Translations under genes and position numbers: made by a program
The notes under the pieces: generated by a model
Databases searched by the model: none
What the model saw: the letters and a program-made list of their open reading frames with translations, nothing else
Told to the model about the DNA's origin: nothing
Part shown: positions 8,236-16,642 of the stretch, piece after piece
Layout: each line of letters begins with the position of its first letter
Position numbering within the stretch: the first letter of the stretch is position 1
NCBI GenBank assembly: GCA_017529425.1
Contig: JAFXNQ010000005.1
Coordinates: 1-33,250, forward strand
Length of the DNA stretch: 33,250 bases
Reading direction: 5' to 3'
Origin: Bacteroidales bacterium
Lineage (GTDB): Bacteria > Bacteroidota > Bacteroidia > Bacteroidales > UBA932

Positions 8236-10158
8236 ATGAAACTATTGAGATTCTGTTACCTCGCGGTTATTGTCCTCTTTGCCGTAGGATGCAGTACTGC
8301 TGACAATATCTCCCCAGACAAAAGTATCAGGGAGTTTATCTTCAATCTTGAAGATTTCGAACCTGATGCCGCGACCAAAACAAATACTTTCATATCCGGG
8401 AGCACAGTCACATCCACCTGGAGTGAAGGCGACAGAATAGGAGTATTCCCCGATATGGGCGGCGATCAGGTATCCTTCACAGTTACAGAAGGCGCAGGCA
8501 CGGGTAGTTGCACATTCAACGGCCACGGCTGGGCGCTGGTATCTGCGGCAAAGTATTCTGCATACTATCCCTTCAGCAAAGAGAACTACGGTGATTCCGA
8601 TGCGTACAAGAATGTAGCAGTTTCTTACGAGGGCCAGAGCCAGACAAGCAAGGGAATCTTCAGCGTGGGCGATTTCGATATAATGGCCAGTACCAAAGCC
8701 GTACCCTCGTTTTCCGGTTCCAACAAGATAGGCGGTACTTGCACATTCCTTTTCAAGCACCTTGGCGCCCTTCTGGTAATTGACGTAACGTTCCCAAAGG
8801 CTGCCACCTTGAGCTCTCTGGAACTGGTTTGCAGCAATGACGTCTTTCCGGAAGCCGGAACTGTGGACCTTTCGCAGGAAACTGCTCAAATCACTCCCGA
8901 CGCCTGGAGCAACACCCTGGGTCTGAGTCTTGGAGGAATGTCCGTTGCTGCAAACGAGACGGTGCGTTTCTTCCTGATGTCAGCTCCCGCCGACCTGGCT
9001 TCTGAGAAACCCTCCGTGAAGGCTGTAACTACAACCGGAGAGGTATTTATCAAGAGTCTGCCATCGTTCTTCAATCTGATGGCGGGGAAAGCTTACTCCG
9101 TTTCTGCCGTGCTCGAGAGCGACCCTGACGACGGTCTTCCCGCAACCATTCATAACGGCGACCGTATCCTGGTCACAAACCAGACGGTTGAGCAATTCCT
9201 GACCGAGGTCAGATATGCAACCAAAGATTATTCATCCACATCGGTGCTGAACTACCCGGTAGCACCGGGAGAGTCCGATATCCCGCCCTCCTTTACTATA
9301 AGATGGCAGCAGGACGCATCTGCAACAGCACTTGTGGCCACCTTGTGGGAAGATGACTGGAGCCGCGAGTACCCGGTTTCTGCCACGGCAGAACCCCACG
9401 TTGTGATTTCTAACCTCAGGCCGGGGGCAAGTTACCATTACCGCGTCCAGGCCGCCTCATCAGACAAGGTCTTGACAGAGGGACATTTTGAAACCTATGG
9501 CCATCTGCATCAGGTGTTCTTCGGTTCCACAGTACGCAATGCCCGCGATCTGGGCGGCTGGACAACCACCGACGGCCGCAGAGTTAAATTCAGGAAGCTT
9601 TATCGCGGAGGCAAGATGAGTCCCAAGCACCTCTCTTCTGAGGGTAAAGCAGATTTGCTTGCAGAGGGCATCAGGGCACAGCTGGACCTCAGGGGCGACG
9701 ACCGTATCAGCTCCTGCGCCTTCGGCAGCCAGTATTCTTTTTATGCCCCGTATCTTACCGCCGGATATCTCACTATGCTGGGGGACGGTGAGAAGACAAA
9801 AGCCTGCTTTGAATTTGTGGTGAATTGTCTCAGGGCAGACAAGCCAGTCTATTTCCACTGCTCTGCAGGCCGTGACCGCACCGGCACGATGGCTATGCTG
9901 CTGCTTGGCGTGCTCGGCGTCCCCGAGGGAGACATCTCCCAGGAATATGAGCTCTCACTGTTCGCGCCCACCGGCTGGAGCAAGACAGAGAGCGAGACAA
10001 CTGTTCAGACCAGGCTTAAATCATACAAGACCACTGCCAATTATATATGGAGCCTCTCCAACGGGAACTCCTTCCGGCAATGCGTCGTGACATATCTCTT
10101 ATCTATAGGTGTCTCCCAGACCGATATCGACGATTTCTGTGGAATAATGCTCGAATAA
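8236..10158 (+). CDS. Lipoprotein fusing fimbrillin-like, Fn3-like and tyrosine phosphatase domains (paralog 5)
   Basis: The 640-residue precursor has a lipoprotein signal (lipobox FAVGC, Cys19). Residues about 35-295 are a fimbrillin-like domain of the subtype shared with paralogs 6 and 9 (WSEGDRIGVFPDMGGDQVSFTV, GHGWALVSAAKYSAYYPFSKENYGD, KHLGALLVIDVTF). Residues about 345-421 resemble a fibronectin type III fold (FTIRWQQ, LRPGASYHYRVQA). Residues about 427-640 match the Y_phosphatase3 type: NARDLGGW, DGRRVKFRKLYRGG, QLDLRGDD, and the active-site loop HCSAGRDRTG (Cys542, Arg548). All catalytic residues that can be judged are present, so an outer-surface phosphatase is predicted; the substrate is unknown. 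It is followed after six bases by paralog 6 and is probably co-transcribed with it. Confidence 0.85.
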   Translation: MKLLRFCYLAVIVLFAVGCSTADNISPDKSIREFIFNLEDFEPDAATKTNTFISGSTVTSTWSEGDRIGVFPDMGGDQVSFTVTEGAGTGSCTFNGHGWALVSAAKYSAYYPFSKENYGDSDAYKNVAVSYEGQSQTSKGIFSVGDFDIMASTKAVPSFSGSNKIGGTCTFLFKHLGALLVIDVTFPKAATLSSLELVCSNDVFPEAGTVDLSQETAQITPDAWSNTLGLSLGGMSVAANETVRFFLMSAPADLASEKPSVKAVTTTGEVFIKSLPSFFNLMAGKAYSVSAVLESDPDDGLPATIHNGDRILVTNQTVEQFLTEVRYATKDYSSTSVLNYPVAPGESDIPPSFTIRWQQDASATALVATLWEDDWSREYPVSATAEPHVVISNLRPGASYHYRVQAASSDKVLTEGHFETYGHLHQVFFGSTVRNARDLGGWTTTDGRRVKFRKLYRGGKMSPKHLSSEGKADLLAEGIRAQLDLRGDDRISSCAFGSQYSFYAPYLTAGYLTMLGDGEKTKACFEFVVNCLRADKPVYFHCSAGRDRTGTMAMLLLGVLGVPEGDISQEYELSLFAPTGWSKTESETTVQTRLKSYKTTANYIWSLSNGNSFRQCVVTYLLSIGVSQTDIDDFCGIMLE

Positions 10159-10164
10159 AACAAT

Positions 10165-12179
10165 ATGAAGCCAACCAGATTATTTACCGTCGCTGCCGTT
10201 GCTATTCTTGCAATAGGCTGCAGCGCCCCCGACAACAACACGTCTGACGACAGCATCAGGAAGTTTGTCTTCAACCTTGAGGACTTTGAGCCCGATCTCA
10301 CTACCAAGACGACCACGGTCATCTCCGGCTCGTCCCTCTCTTCCCTCTGGAATGAGGGTGACAAAATCGGCGTCTTTCCCGATTTGGGCGGCGACCAGGT
10401 CTCTTTCACAGTTTCGGAAGGGCGGGTTCCGGCAGTTGTACATTTGACGGCCACGGCTGGGCGCTGGTGTCTGCGGCCAAGTATTCCGCTTACTACCCCT
10501 TCAGTGCCGGCAACTACGGCGATGCCGACGCCCTCAAGGGCATAGAAGTATCCTACCTCGGGCAGAGTCAGGCAGCAAAGAACACCTTTGGCGTGGGCGC
10601 CTTTGATTATATGGCCTGCACCAAGGCTCTCCCCTCTTTTACCAACTCCAACAGTCCCGGCGGGACATGCACATTCAATTTCAGACATCTCGGCGCCCTG
10701 CTGGTACTTGACATCACCTTCCCGAAGGCGGCGGATCTTTCCTCCCTGGAGCTGGTTTGCAACAATGACCTCTTCCCTGAAACCGGAACAGTCAACCTCT
10801 CTCAGGAAACGGCAGAAATCACCCCTGCTGCAATAGGCGGCACCCTGGCGCTTGGCCTGGGCGGCATGCATGTAGCGGCGGGAGAAACGGCCCGTTTCTT
10901 CATGATGTGCGCCCCTGCAGACCTAACTTCGGAGTTGCCGACAGTCAAAGTCACCACGACGACCGGTGCGGTAATGTCCAAAAAGCTTGGATCTTCATAC
11001 AGGCTCAAGGCGGGGAAGGCTTACTCTTTCTCCGCTGCTTTGGAGAGTACCGTTCAACCTACCGAGGAGGTGATTTCGCTGGCACAGGAGAGTCTCTCAA
11101 TCAATTATCCTTTCAACACCGTTCAGTTGCAGGTTACATCCAACATAAGCTATACGCTGAGCATCGTAGAAGGCGGCGACTGGATAAGCGTCACCAGCTA
11201 TAACCGTATAACGCCCACTTTGGATGTCAAGATAAACAACTCTTCAAGCGACCGTACCGCCATCCTCCGCCTCAAATCCAATTCTTCCGCTCTCACAAAG
11301 TATGTAACCATAACCCAGAGCTGCCCACCGGCGGGTTCCCCGATTCCGGTAAGCCATATTATGCCTTGTTGCCGATGGAATAACTATGGCACGACATTCC
11401 TTGTGAACAACACCTGGATTTCGTACCACGATTATAACGACATTTCCCAGTGCCGTTCCATTCTCAAGACAATTGCGAAAGCCGGAATCAGGGTGGTATG
11501 CGTAGATTTTACAAACCAGGCGCAGTGGGATTCCCAGTGGGAAAGCGACAATTTCAAGGGGAGGCTTGAGAATATAGCGCAGGTATGCGGCGAGATAGGT
11601 ATGGAGTGGTTCCTGTTTATAGGTAATCTAAGCACTCCCAATATAGGCTACTGGAACGGCATAGCAGAGAAAATCTGGAACAGTTATGCCCGCCTAAACC
11701 ATTACCACTACAAGGACGGCAGGCCGATGCTGCTGGTCTTTATGCCCGGAAGCCAATACACGTCTGCCATAAACAAAGCTTCTGCAGCTGACAAGACATA
11801 TCTCAACAACGGTGATAAATTCACCATCGGAACCTGTCAGGTCAACAGCGCCATAACTCCCAGAACGACCGATGGCTGGGGATACCGCAACTATTCCCAG
11901 AGCAGCGACGGCGCCGTGCGCTTCGTATGCCCCAACAGCGGAGTCGCTCCGGAGACCTGGGCAAGGATAGACGCCGACACATGGAGTTCCCGTATGGACT
12001 GGGGCCTGCAGGCCACCAGGTATATTGTGATAGGCTCTTACGACGACACCTGCGACTCCATTTTCTGGGGAATCGCCGACGTGAGCGCCAGCACAACCGA
12101 CTGCCACAAGAACTCAGCTACCATAAACGACCCCTACGTTTATTACAATATCGTCAAAGAGAAGCTTTTGGGAGAATAA
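10165..12179 (+). pseudogene. Fimbrillin-like lipoprotein with BACON and GH99/GH71-like domains (paralog 6), frameshifted
   Basis: ATG 10165 gives a lipoprotein signal (lipobox LAIGC, Cys19) and a fimbrillin start very like paralog 5, but the frame breaks at GGG 10420-10422. The homologous continuation (AGSGSCTFDGHGWALVSAAKYSAYYPF) is in the -1 frame and stays open to 12179. Adding one G restores about 671 residues. After the fimbrillin domain comes a BACON-like domain (ISLAQESLSINYPF, NISYTLSIVEGGDWISV, KYVTITQ) and then about 280 residues resembling TIM-barrel glycosidases of the GH99/GH71 type (ILKTIAKAGIRVVCVDF, GMEWFLFIGN, YHYKDGRPMLLVFMPG, YIVIGSYDDT). The enzyme call is tentative and no catalytic residue is assigned. 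The long intact second frame suggests recent damage or a sequence error. Confidence 0.75.
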
Positions 12180-12196
12180 TAAAACACACATAGACA

Positions 12197-12232
12197 AAAA
12201 AGAAAGGGTGGCGTGAGGCCACCCTTAACTTT
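12197..12232. terminator. Shared terminator between convergent lipoprotein genes
   Basis: AAGGGTGGC and GCCACCCTT surround GTGAG. On the - strand it is followed by TTCTTTTTTG, a strong terminator for paralog 7. On the + strand the tail is only TTAACTTTAT, so ending of paralog 6 is weaker. It lies exactly between the two opposing halves of the array. Confidence 0.85.
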
Positions 12233-12252
12233 ATATAGATATATACCTGATA

Positions 12253-14193
12253 TTACTGCTTCATGCAGCGAACGGGCATACCGCGGGAGATGATATGAGA
12301 GTGGTCCTCGCCGCTGCCTGCGCGGTCGGGATCCTTCTTGTAAATCATATAGCTCCAAGCCATGTTGGCGTTGTTGTGAGCGGATGTCCAGAGGTAGCAA
12401 TAAGTCTCGGGAGCCATCCAGGTGTAACCGCCTTGATGAACATTACCGGCATAAGGGATATAGAGAGAGCCGTTTGAGCCAGCGATATAGATACCTGTCT
12501 CATCTGCAGTGAAGTTGTCAAAGTCGGTTGTACTGTTGTAGCCTAAGAGCACATCGTAAGCCATCACCTTGTATCCTACAGGGCAAGGGTCATAGAGGGT
12601 CTTGAACGATGCGGTACCGGGCTGACGGGTGAATGTTGCACCCCAGGTGTCACCTGCGCCGGAGCCGTAAGCACCCCAGAGGAATGCATAAACCTGTCTG
12701 GGATTTGCAGTGGCTGCCCACATGTTGAACCAGGTCCAGTCGCCTGCATTGCCACGGTCGCAATAAGGAACAGAAGGAGAATAAGCCAACTCATCTACCA
12801 TACGGTAACCATCACGGCTTGCATTGTTCCACTCAGCTACGGTATAACCGATAGGATCGCCGAACATATAGTACAGGCCATAGTTAGCTTCTGTGATACC
12901 AGCCTCTGCTGTTGTTGCGCCGATGTTGCGGTCAAGGAGAGTGTAGCTCTTTGTACCGTCAGAAGTGGGGATGGTAACTTCTTCGGGCTGGTCTGTGCAC
13001 CAGATTGTCCAAACCCATACGCCGTCGTCGTTGGCATCTCTCATCTGGATTTTGGCAACACCCTCGGCGCCGGAAGCAGTGAAGTAAATCTTACCATTGG
13101 CGATAGTAACATCGGAGATACAGTTGTTCTGGTTCAGGGGAACGCGTACATAATAGCCCTCTGCAAGGGCAGCAGAATTGTTGGCAGGATAAGAAGCAGC
13201 AAGACCTACTGCACCCAGGATACCTGCCGGCTGAGCTATCACACCGTTACCTGCAGCGGTGCAGTTGAAGTAGTAGTTACCTGCCTCGCTTACGATGTAG
13301 GTGTTGGCCATGCCCTTTGCGCTGAGGTTAGTCATAGGGGTAGTGCCAAACTCAACAGCCTTGCCAGCCTCGAAGTTGAGACCTGCGCCGTCCTTGGACA
13401 GTACGATGTTGCCGTCAGCATCGTAAAGCCTAAGGGTCAGGCTTGCGTTGCTCAGGTCAACGGGGGGAACCATCATGTAGAAGGTAACGGTCTGGCCAGC
13501 CTCAACTGCCATGCCGCTCTCGCCGCCGAGGTTGAGGGTGAGCCTGTCAGTTGTTTCAGTGGCAGTCAAAGCCACCTCGCTTGCTGTCAGGTCAACAGTA
13601 CCTTTAACGGGGATAGTGCTCTCAGATGCCTTCAGAACGAGTTTCTTGTAAGTGTCTGCAGTCTGGAAAGTAACGTTCATGATGAGCAGTGCGCCAAGGT
13701 GCTGCATTGAGAAGTTGCATGCGCCGCTTGCAGGCTCGATGCCGGTAGCATAGAGGAAGTCAACATCGCTGAGATTCCACTCGCTTGCTGCGGGCTGGCT
13801 CTGTGCGCTGAAGTCAACGGGAACTGCAGTCACTTCGGGAACTTCTTCAGAATTTCCGGGATAATATGCAGCATAAGCCTTTCCGGCCTCAAGACCGAAA
13901 CCGGCACCTTCGAATACACAAGCAGTACCGCTGGTATTCTTAACGGTGAAACGGAGACCGTCACCATCAGGGAGGGGATATGCACGCAGTACGTCGCTTG
14001 CTGCAAATGCAAACGATGCTACGTTGTTCTCAAAGTTGGCGGTTGTCTTGGTTGCAGGACCGTCATAAACAAAGCTGGCAATTGTTGCCGCGGGGTTCAT
14101 AGCGACAGAGTTGTCCTTTGCAGGCTCCTCCATCGTACAGGAGAAAGCGATGGCTGCGGTAGCCAGAATCGCTGCTAAGAGAGATTTCCTCAT
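12253..14193 (-). CDS. Fimbrillin-like surface lipoprotein with FISUMP domain (paralog 7)
   Basis: A 646-residue precursor with the standard signal (MRKSLLAAIL, AIAFSC, Cys19; mature CTMEEPAKD). The fimbrillin-like domain covers about 30-285 (TKTTANFENNVASFAFAASDVLRAYP, YAAYYPGN, FSMQHLGALLIMNVTF). The linker domain contains ANTYIVSEAGNYYFN and VWVWTIWCTDQPE. The FISUMP-like domain contains LLDRNIGATT (about 421), LYDPCPVGYKVM (about 532) and a final GMPVRCMKQ. Its N-terminal half is very close to paralogs 4 and 8 and carries the same SAQSQPAASEWNLSDVDFLY stretch. It is preceded at 12 bases by a peptide gene; the pair has its own TTTGATT promoter and the shared convergent hairpin at its end. 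Likely a surface adhesive or fimbrial component. Confidence 0.85.
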   Translation of the reverse strand: MRKSLLAAILATAAIAFSCTMEEPAKDNSVAMNPAATIASFVYDGPATKTTANFENNVASFAFAASDVLRAYPLPDGDGLRFTVKNTSGTACVFEGAGFGLEAGKAYAAYYPGNSEEVPEVTAVPVDFSAQSQPAASEWNLSDVDFLYATGIEPASGACNFSMQHLGALLIMNVTFQTADTYKKLVLKASESTIPVKGTVDLTASEVALTATETTDRLTLNLGGESGMAVEAGQTVTFYMMVPPVDLSNASLTLRLYDADGNIVLSKDGAGLNFEAGKAVEFGTTPMTNLSAKGMANTYIVSEAGNYYFNCTAAGNGVIAQPAGILGAVGLAASYPANNSAALAEGYYVRVPLNQNNCISDVTIANGKIYFTASGAEGVAKIQMRDANDDGVWVWTIWCTDQPEEVTIPTSDGTKSYTLLDRNIGATTAEAGITEANYGLYYMFGDPIGYTVAEWNNASRDGYRMVDELAYSPSVPYCDRGNAGDWTWFNMWAATANPRQVYAFLWGAYGSGAGDTWGATFTRQPGTASFKTLYDPCPVGYKVMAYDVLLGYNSTTDFDNFTADETGIYIAGSNGSLYIPYAGNVHQGGYTWMAPETYCYLWTSAHNNANMAWSYMIYKKDPDRAGSGEDHSHIISRGMPVRCMKQ

Positions 14194-14205
14194 AATCTTT
14201 TTTGA

Positions 14206-14346
14206 TTACCAGTTGTTGATGTTGTTAACATTCATGTCGTCGATGCTCACTTCAGGGTCGATTGTAGTAGAGCCCTGCAGGATTGCGTTCTCAAGGGAGA
14301 TTCCATACTCCTTGATTGCGGGGGATACGTAAAGTTCCTTTTTCAT
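14206..14346 (-). CDS. Small conserved peptide, cassette 7 (46 aa)
   Basis: A 46-codon ORF ending 12 bases before paralog 7. The protein (MKKELYVSPAIKEYGIS, then LENAILQGSTTID and the NNINNW tail) differs from the cassette-3 peptide on the other strand only at residues 3-4. The DNA differs mainly at silent positions, which supports a selected protein. No signal peptide or membrane segment. Function unknown. Transcribed from the promoter at 14384-14415. Confidence 0.8.
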   Translation of the reverse strand: MKKELYVSPAIKEYGISLENAILQGSTTIDPEVSIDDMNVNNINNW

Positions 14347-14383
14347 TTTTAATTGATTAGTATTAGGTGTATATAATTAACTC

Positions 14384-14415
14384 CGAAGGTAGGAAGAAAT
14401 AATCATATAATCAAA
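14384..14415 (-). promoter_or_regulatory. Putative promoter, TTTGATT type
   Basis: Read on the - strand: TTTG (14412-14415), 20 bases, TACCTTCG (14384-14391), within a longer match to the promoter at 3690 (TATTTGATTAT before, TTTCT in the spacer). About 37 bases of leader precede the peptide start. Confidence 0.6.
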
Positions 14416-14423
14416 TAAATAGA

Positions 14424-14460
14424 CAAAAAATTAAGGGTGGCATTGAGCCACCCTTAATTT
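14424..14460 (-). terminator. Terminator, GGGTGGC-type hairpin
   Basis: A perfect 14-bp stem (AAATTAAGGGTGGC with its complement) around a five-base loop, with TTTTTTG following on the - strand. It ends paralog 8 and has the longest stem of the hairpin family in this window. Confidence 0.9.
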
Positions 14461-14479
14461 ATAGAATACAGAATAAGGA

Positions 14480-16450
14480 TTATTCAGCTACGCAGCGAAC
14501 ACCCATACCACGAGCAACGATATGGTCGGTAACTGTTCCACCACCTGCACGGTTTACATCTTTGCTGTAGCAGTTATAGAAGTAAGCCATGTTACGGTTG
14601 TTGTGGCCGGAAGTCCAGAGAGCAGTGTAATGGGCGGTGTCACCATCGGGAACATAACCACGTCCCATCCAGAAGTTACCGCCTTCCCAAGCGCAACCGT
14701 TGTAAGGGAAGTAAACAGAACCGTCAGAACCATTCTTGTACCAACCATACTGGTCACCGGAATCAGAAGCGCTAATTGAGAAGTCGATAGGAACTACCTT
14801 GTAACCAACAGGGCAAGGGTCATACATAGTCTTGGTAGCAGCAGGACCACGGTTCAAAGAAGCGTCACCTGCGGAGCCGCCGCCCCAGAGAAGACCGTAG
14901 AGCTGGTTTGCAGATCCTGAGTAAGGATTGAACCAATAGTAGTCGCTGGAGATGTCGAGATAAGGTTTTCTATATTTTGCAGCACCGGCGATACCGTCAA
15001 CCATTCTCCAACCCTTGCTGTTAACACTTGCAGCAGAAAACTCATCCCAAGTAAAGCCGGTAGGGTTGCCGTATTGATAATACAGACCGCAAACCTCGTC
15101 GAGACTGTTGTTAGAATTTGTAGGATCATCGAAGGTAGCCCTGATTGCACCAAGGTTACGGTCCATTATCTGATAAGTAAAGCCCCAGGAAGAAGCATCA
15201 GTAAGAGTAATGATGCTGGGAGCGTCGGTGCACCAGATGTGCCATACCCAAGCGGGATCATCATTAGCAGCATCCATCAGGAGAAGCTGGGCATTACCCT
15301 TGGCACCAGTAGCGGTGAAGTGGATAAAGCCGTCAGCGTAATAAACGTCTTCAACGCAGTTGTTCTGGTTCAGAACTACGCGTACGTTTCCGCCGGCAGG
15401 CAGAGAGCTTGTGTATGCGCCGTTGACATAAGGCCAGCAGTTAGCATTGACAAAGTTTTTAGCGGCAAAATTCACAGTCTGGCCGTTACCGCCAACGGTA
15501 GCGTCAAAGTAGTAGTCACCAGCTGCGCTTACGATGTAGCTGTTGGCTGTTTCCTCTGCGCTGAGGTTAATCTCTTCAGCAGCGGGAGCCTCGGGGGTGC
15601 CGGCAATCTGCACTGCGTGACCAGCCTGGAAGTTGGCACCGGTGCCTTCTTTTACGATAACATTGTCGTTGACGTCGGTGAGGGTCAGGGTGATTGCAGC
15701 GTTGCTCATATCAACGGGAGCAACCATCATGAAGAAACGTACGGTCTGGCCTGCAGTAACTTCCATACCATTCTGGCCGCCGAGTGCGAGGGTGATGGTG
15801 TCAGAAGTTCCTTCGGGTTCGAGAGCCACGACATCCTGAGTCAGGTCAACGACACCTTCGGTGATGAAGGGCATGTCGGAAGAGAGTGCGAGCTCTTTAT
15901 AAACACCGGCTTCGGTGAAGGTAACATCCATAATAAGGAGTGCACCGAGGTGTTTCATAGAGAAGCTGCAAGCACCGTTTACGGGAGCGATGCCGGTAGC
16001 ATAGAGGAAGTCAGCCTCGCTGAGGTTCCACTCGTTGGCTGCAGGCTGGCTCTGGCCGGTGAAATCAACGGAGATTTCGGTTACATCGGGCACATTGTCG
16101 TCACCGCCGGGATAGTATGCTGCATACTCCTGACCTTCAAGAAGGCCAAAGCCTGCTCCTGTGAACTCGCATGCAGTGCCCTTGCTCTGCTTAACGGTAA
16201 AGCGCAGACCGTCACCCTGCTCGGGAGCAACGGGGTATGCGCGCAGTACATCAGATGCTGCGAATGCAAAAGACGCAACATTGTTGTTCAGAGAGAAGGT
16301 TGTTTTGGTAGAAGCGCCGTCGAAAACAAAGTTCTCGATGGTTGCAGTGGGATTCATCACCACGGAACCGCTCTTCTTCTCATTCTCTTTCACACAAGAA
16401 GAAGCGATGGCTGCAATTGCCAGAATAGCTGCTAAAAGTGTTCTTTTCAT
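14480..16450 (-). CDS. Fimbrillin-like surface lipoprotein with FISUMP domain (paralog 8)
   Basis: A 656-residue precursor: MKRTLLAAIL, lipobox AIASSC (Cys19), mature CVKENEKK. The fimbrillin-like part covers about 30-290 (TKTTFSLNNNVASFAFAASDVLRAYP, YAAYYPGGDD, FSMKHLGALLIMDVTF). The linker domain shows ANSYIVSAAGDYYFDATVGGNG, NQNNC and AWVWHIWCTDAPS. The FISUMP-like domain shows QIMDRNLGAI (about 430), MYDPCPVGYKVVPIDF (about 542), YWFNPY, and a final GMGVRCVAE. Ten bases separate it from its peptide gene. With no hairpin or obvious promoter upstream of that peptide, the pair is probably read through from paralog 9. A long ORF on the opposite strand here is a codon-bias shadow. Confidence 0.85.
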   Translation of the reverse strand: MKRTLLAAILAIAAIASSCVKENEKKSGSVVMNPTATIENFVFDGASTKTTFSLNNNVASFAFAASDVLRAYPVAPEQGDGLRFTVKQSKGTACEFTGAGFGLLEGQEYAAYYPGGDDNVPDVTEISVDFTGQSQPAANEWNLSEADFLYATGIAPVNGACSFSMKHLGALLIMDVTFTEAGVYKELALSSDMPFITEGVVDLTQDVVALEPEGTSDTITLALGGQNGMEVTAGQTVRFFMMVAPVDMSNAAITLTLTDVNDNVIVKEGTGANFQAGHAVQIAGTPEAPAAEEINLSAEETANSYIVSAAGDYYFDATVGGNGQTVNFAAKNFVNANCWPYVNGAYTSSLPAGGNVRVVLNQNNCVEDVYYADGFIHFTATGAKGNAQLLLMDAANDDPAWVWHIWCTDAPSIITLTDASSWGFTYQIMDRNLGAIRATFDDPTNSNNSLDEVCGLYYQYGNPTGFTWDEFSAASVNSKGWRMVDGIAGAAKYRKPYLDISSDYYWFNPYSGSANQLYGLLWGGGSAGDASLNRGPAATKTMYDPCPVGYKVVPIDFSISASDSGDQYGWYKNGSDGSVYFPYNGCAWEGGNFWMGRGYVPDGDTAHYTALWTSGHNNRNMAYFYNCYSKDVNRAGGGTVTDHIVARGMGVRCVAE

Positions 16451-16460
16451 AGTCTTTGAA

Positions 16461-16598
16461 TTACCAATTGTTGATGTTGTTTACATTCATGTCGTCGATG
16501 CTCACTTCAGGGTCGATAGTAGAGCCCTGCAGGATTGCATTCTCAAGGGAGATTCCATACTCCTTGATTGAGGGGGATACATAAAGGTCTCTTTTCAT
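16461..16598 (-). CDS. Small conserved peptide, cassette 8 (45 aa)
   Basis: A 45-codon ORF ending 10 bases before paralog 8, beginning MKRDLYVSPSIKEYGIS and ending MNVNNINNW. Compared with the peptides at 3776 and 14206 it lacks one of two adjacent Thr codons (QGSTIDPEV), an in-frame three-base difference that preserves the protein. Only 44 bases separate it from the stop of paralog 9, with no clear promoter between. Function unknown. Confidence 0.8.
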   Translation of the reverse strand: MKRDLYVSPSIKEYGISLENAILQGSTIDPEVSIDDMNVNNINNW

Positions 16599-16642
16599 AA
16601 TGTTTGTAAATCAGGTTAATATTAAAGTACGTTTATATTAAA

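Noticed and set aside
341-14460. The repeated GGGTGGC hairpins as integron-type attC or other site-specific recombination sites
   Set aside because: They are followed by T-runs in the direction of the preceding gene, are short, and no integrase or other recombinase gene is in the window; terminators explain them better.
15074-16435. A 453-codon open frame on the + strand opposite paralog 8
   Set aside because: It is the mirror of a strongly supported lipoprotein gene with clear signal peptide and domains; its translation has no recognisable domain and a Cys/Val/Gly-rich make-up typical of antisense frames.
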